5,734 nucleotides of DNA, taken from assembly GCA_020050695.1 (NCBI GenBank), contig JAGVKI010000068.1, positions 1 to 5,734 of the forward strand. Direction: 5' to 3'. Of this stretch, positions 5,479 to 5,734 are shown piece by piece; the first letter of the stretch is position 1, and the number at the start of each line of letters is the position of its first letter. The notes under the pieces were generated by a model. It saw nothing but the letters and a program-made list of their open reading frames with translations. It searched no databases and was not told the DNA's origin. The position numbers and the translations under genes are program-made. Origin of the DNA: Alphaproteobacteria bacterium (GTDB lineage Bacteria > Pseudomonadota > Alphaproteobacteria > Rickettsiales > SXRF01).

Positions 5479-5734
5479 ATGAAAATCCTCCTTATCGAAG
5501 ACGACAAGGAATCCGCCAAATACCTTTCCAAGGGGCTGCGCGAGCACAGCTATGTGGTGGATCACTGCGATAACGGCAAGGACGGATTGTTCATGGCGGC
5601 ATCGGAAAAATACGACGCCATGATCATCGACCGCATGGTGCCGGAAATTGACGGCGTTACCATTATTCAGACACTGCGCGCGTCGGGCAATGAAACCCCG
5701 ATGATTATCCTGACCGCACTCGATAAAGTCGAAG
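5479..5734 (+). CDS. Response regulator receiver domain, OmpR/PhoB-type (partial)
   Basis: Eighty-five codons are present before the window ends. They form most of a receiver domain: MKILLIEDD with acidic residues Glu7, Asp8 and Asp9, the phospho-acceptor Asp51 in MIIDRMVPEIDG, and the conserved Thr79 in MIILTAL. The Lys of the active site and any output domain are beyond the edge. The sequence style (GLREHSYVVDHCDNGKDGL, then IDRMVPEIDG) is that of OmpR/PhoB winged-helix transcription factors of the CusR/QseB kind, so a DNA-binding domain and a partner histidine kinase probably follow; this is inference. The ATG is preceded by AAGG with a six-base gap, an acceptable ribosome site. The signal sensed cannot be told from this fragment. 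Confidence 0.93.
   Translation, partial: MKILLIEDDKESAKYLSKGLREHSYVVDHCDNGKDGLFMAASEKYDAMIIDRMVPEIDGVTIIQTLRASGNETPMIILTALDKVE

Overview
The window looks like the chromosome of an alphaproteobacterium. The evidence is the YraN protein with its C-terminal PWxWPxHI..AW tail, a short single-domain LpoA/LppC lipoprotein divergent from rsmI, and a radical-SAM HemW next door, an arrangement I associate with that class. This is judged from protein style and gene order; no rRNA or marker phylogeny is possible here. The sequence is of moderate GC content and densely coded, with no intergenic gap above about 80 bp, so no stretch over 300 bp lacks a gene. I see no tRNA, rRNA, CRISPR array, IS element or phage gene.

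Layout, left to right. A leftward operon (positions 1931 down to 22) encodes RsmI (16S rRNA C1402 2'-O-methyltransferase), YraN (UPF0102, nuclease-fold) overlapping its end by 14 bp, and a two-BON-domain lipoprotein resembling DolP. Divergent from rsmI, across a 48 bp gap, is a rightward lipoprotein of the LpoA/LppC penicillin-binding-protein activator family (1980-3257). Its last 23 bp overlap, tail to tail, the 3' end of leftward hemW (3235-4497), a heme chaperone. Divergent from hemW, across a 54 bp gap with a perfect TATAAT, is a 281-residue soluble helical protein I do not recognise (4552-5397). After 81 bp with a plausible promoter comes the start of an OmpR-type response regulator (5479 to the window edge).

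The left half resembles the enterobacterial yraL(rsmI)-yraM(lpoA)-yraN-diaA-yraP(dolP) locus, but with yraN and the BON lipoprotein moved to the rsmI side of the divergent promoter and diaA absent. Two of the proteins are predicted to work in the envelope: the LpoA-like lipoprotein in peptidoglycan synthesis and the BON lipoprotein in outer-membrane integrity. RsmI acts on the ribosome and HemW in heme delivery.

The most unusual structure is a 66 bp, in-frame, palindrome-rich segment inside hemW (about 3577-3642). It adds 22 residues; removing it leaves a normal-looking HemW. It resembles the palindromic elements known to sit inside Rickettsia genes. Three neighbouring genes (rsmI, the LpoA-like gene and hemW) also carry short in-frame tandem duplications at their 5' ends; that in rsmI is three perfect 15 bp copies, each with an in-frame ATG. 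I found no clear new multi-gene system.
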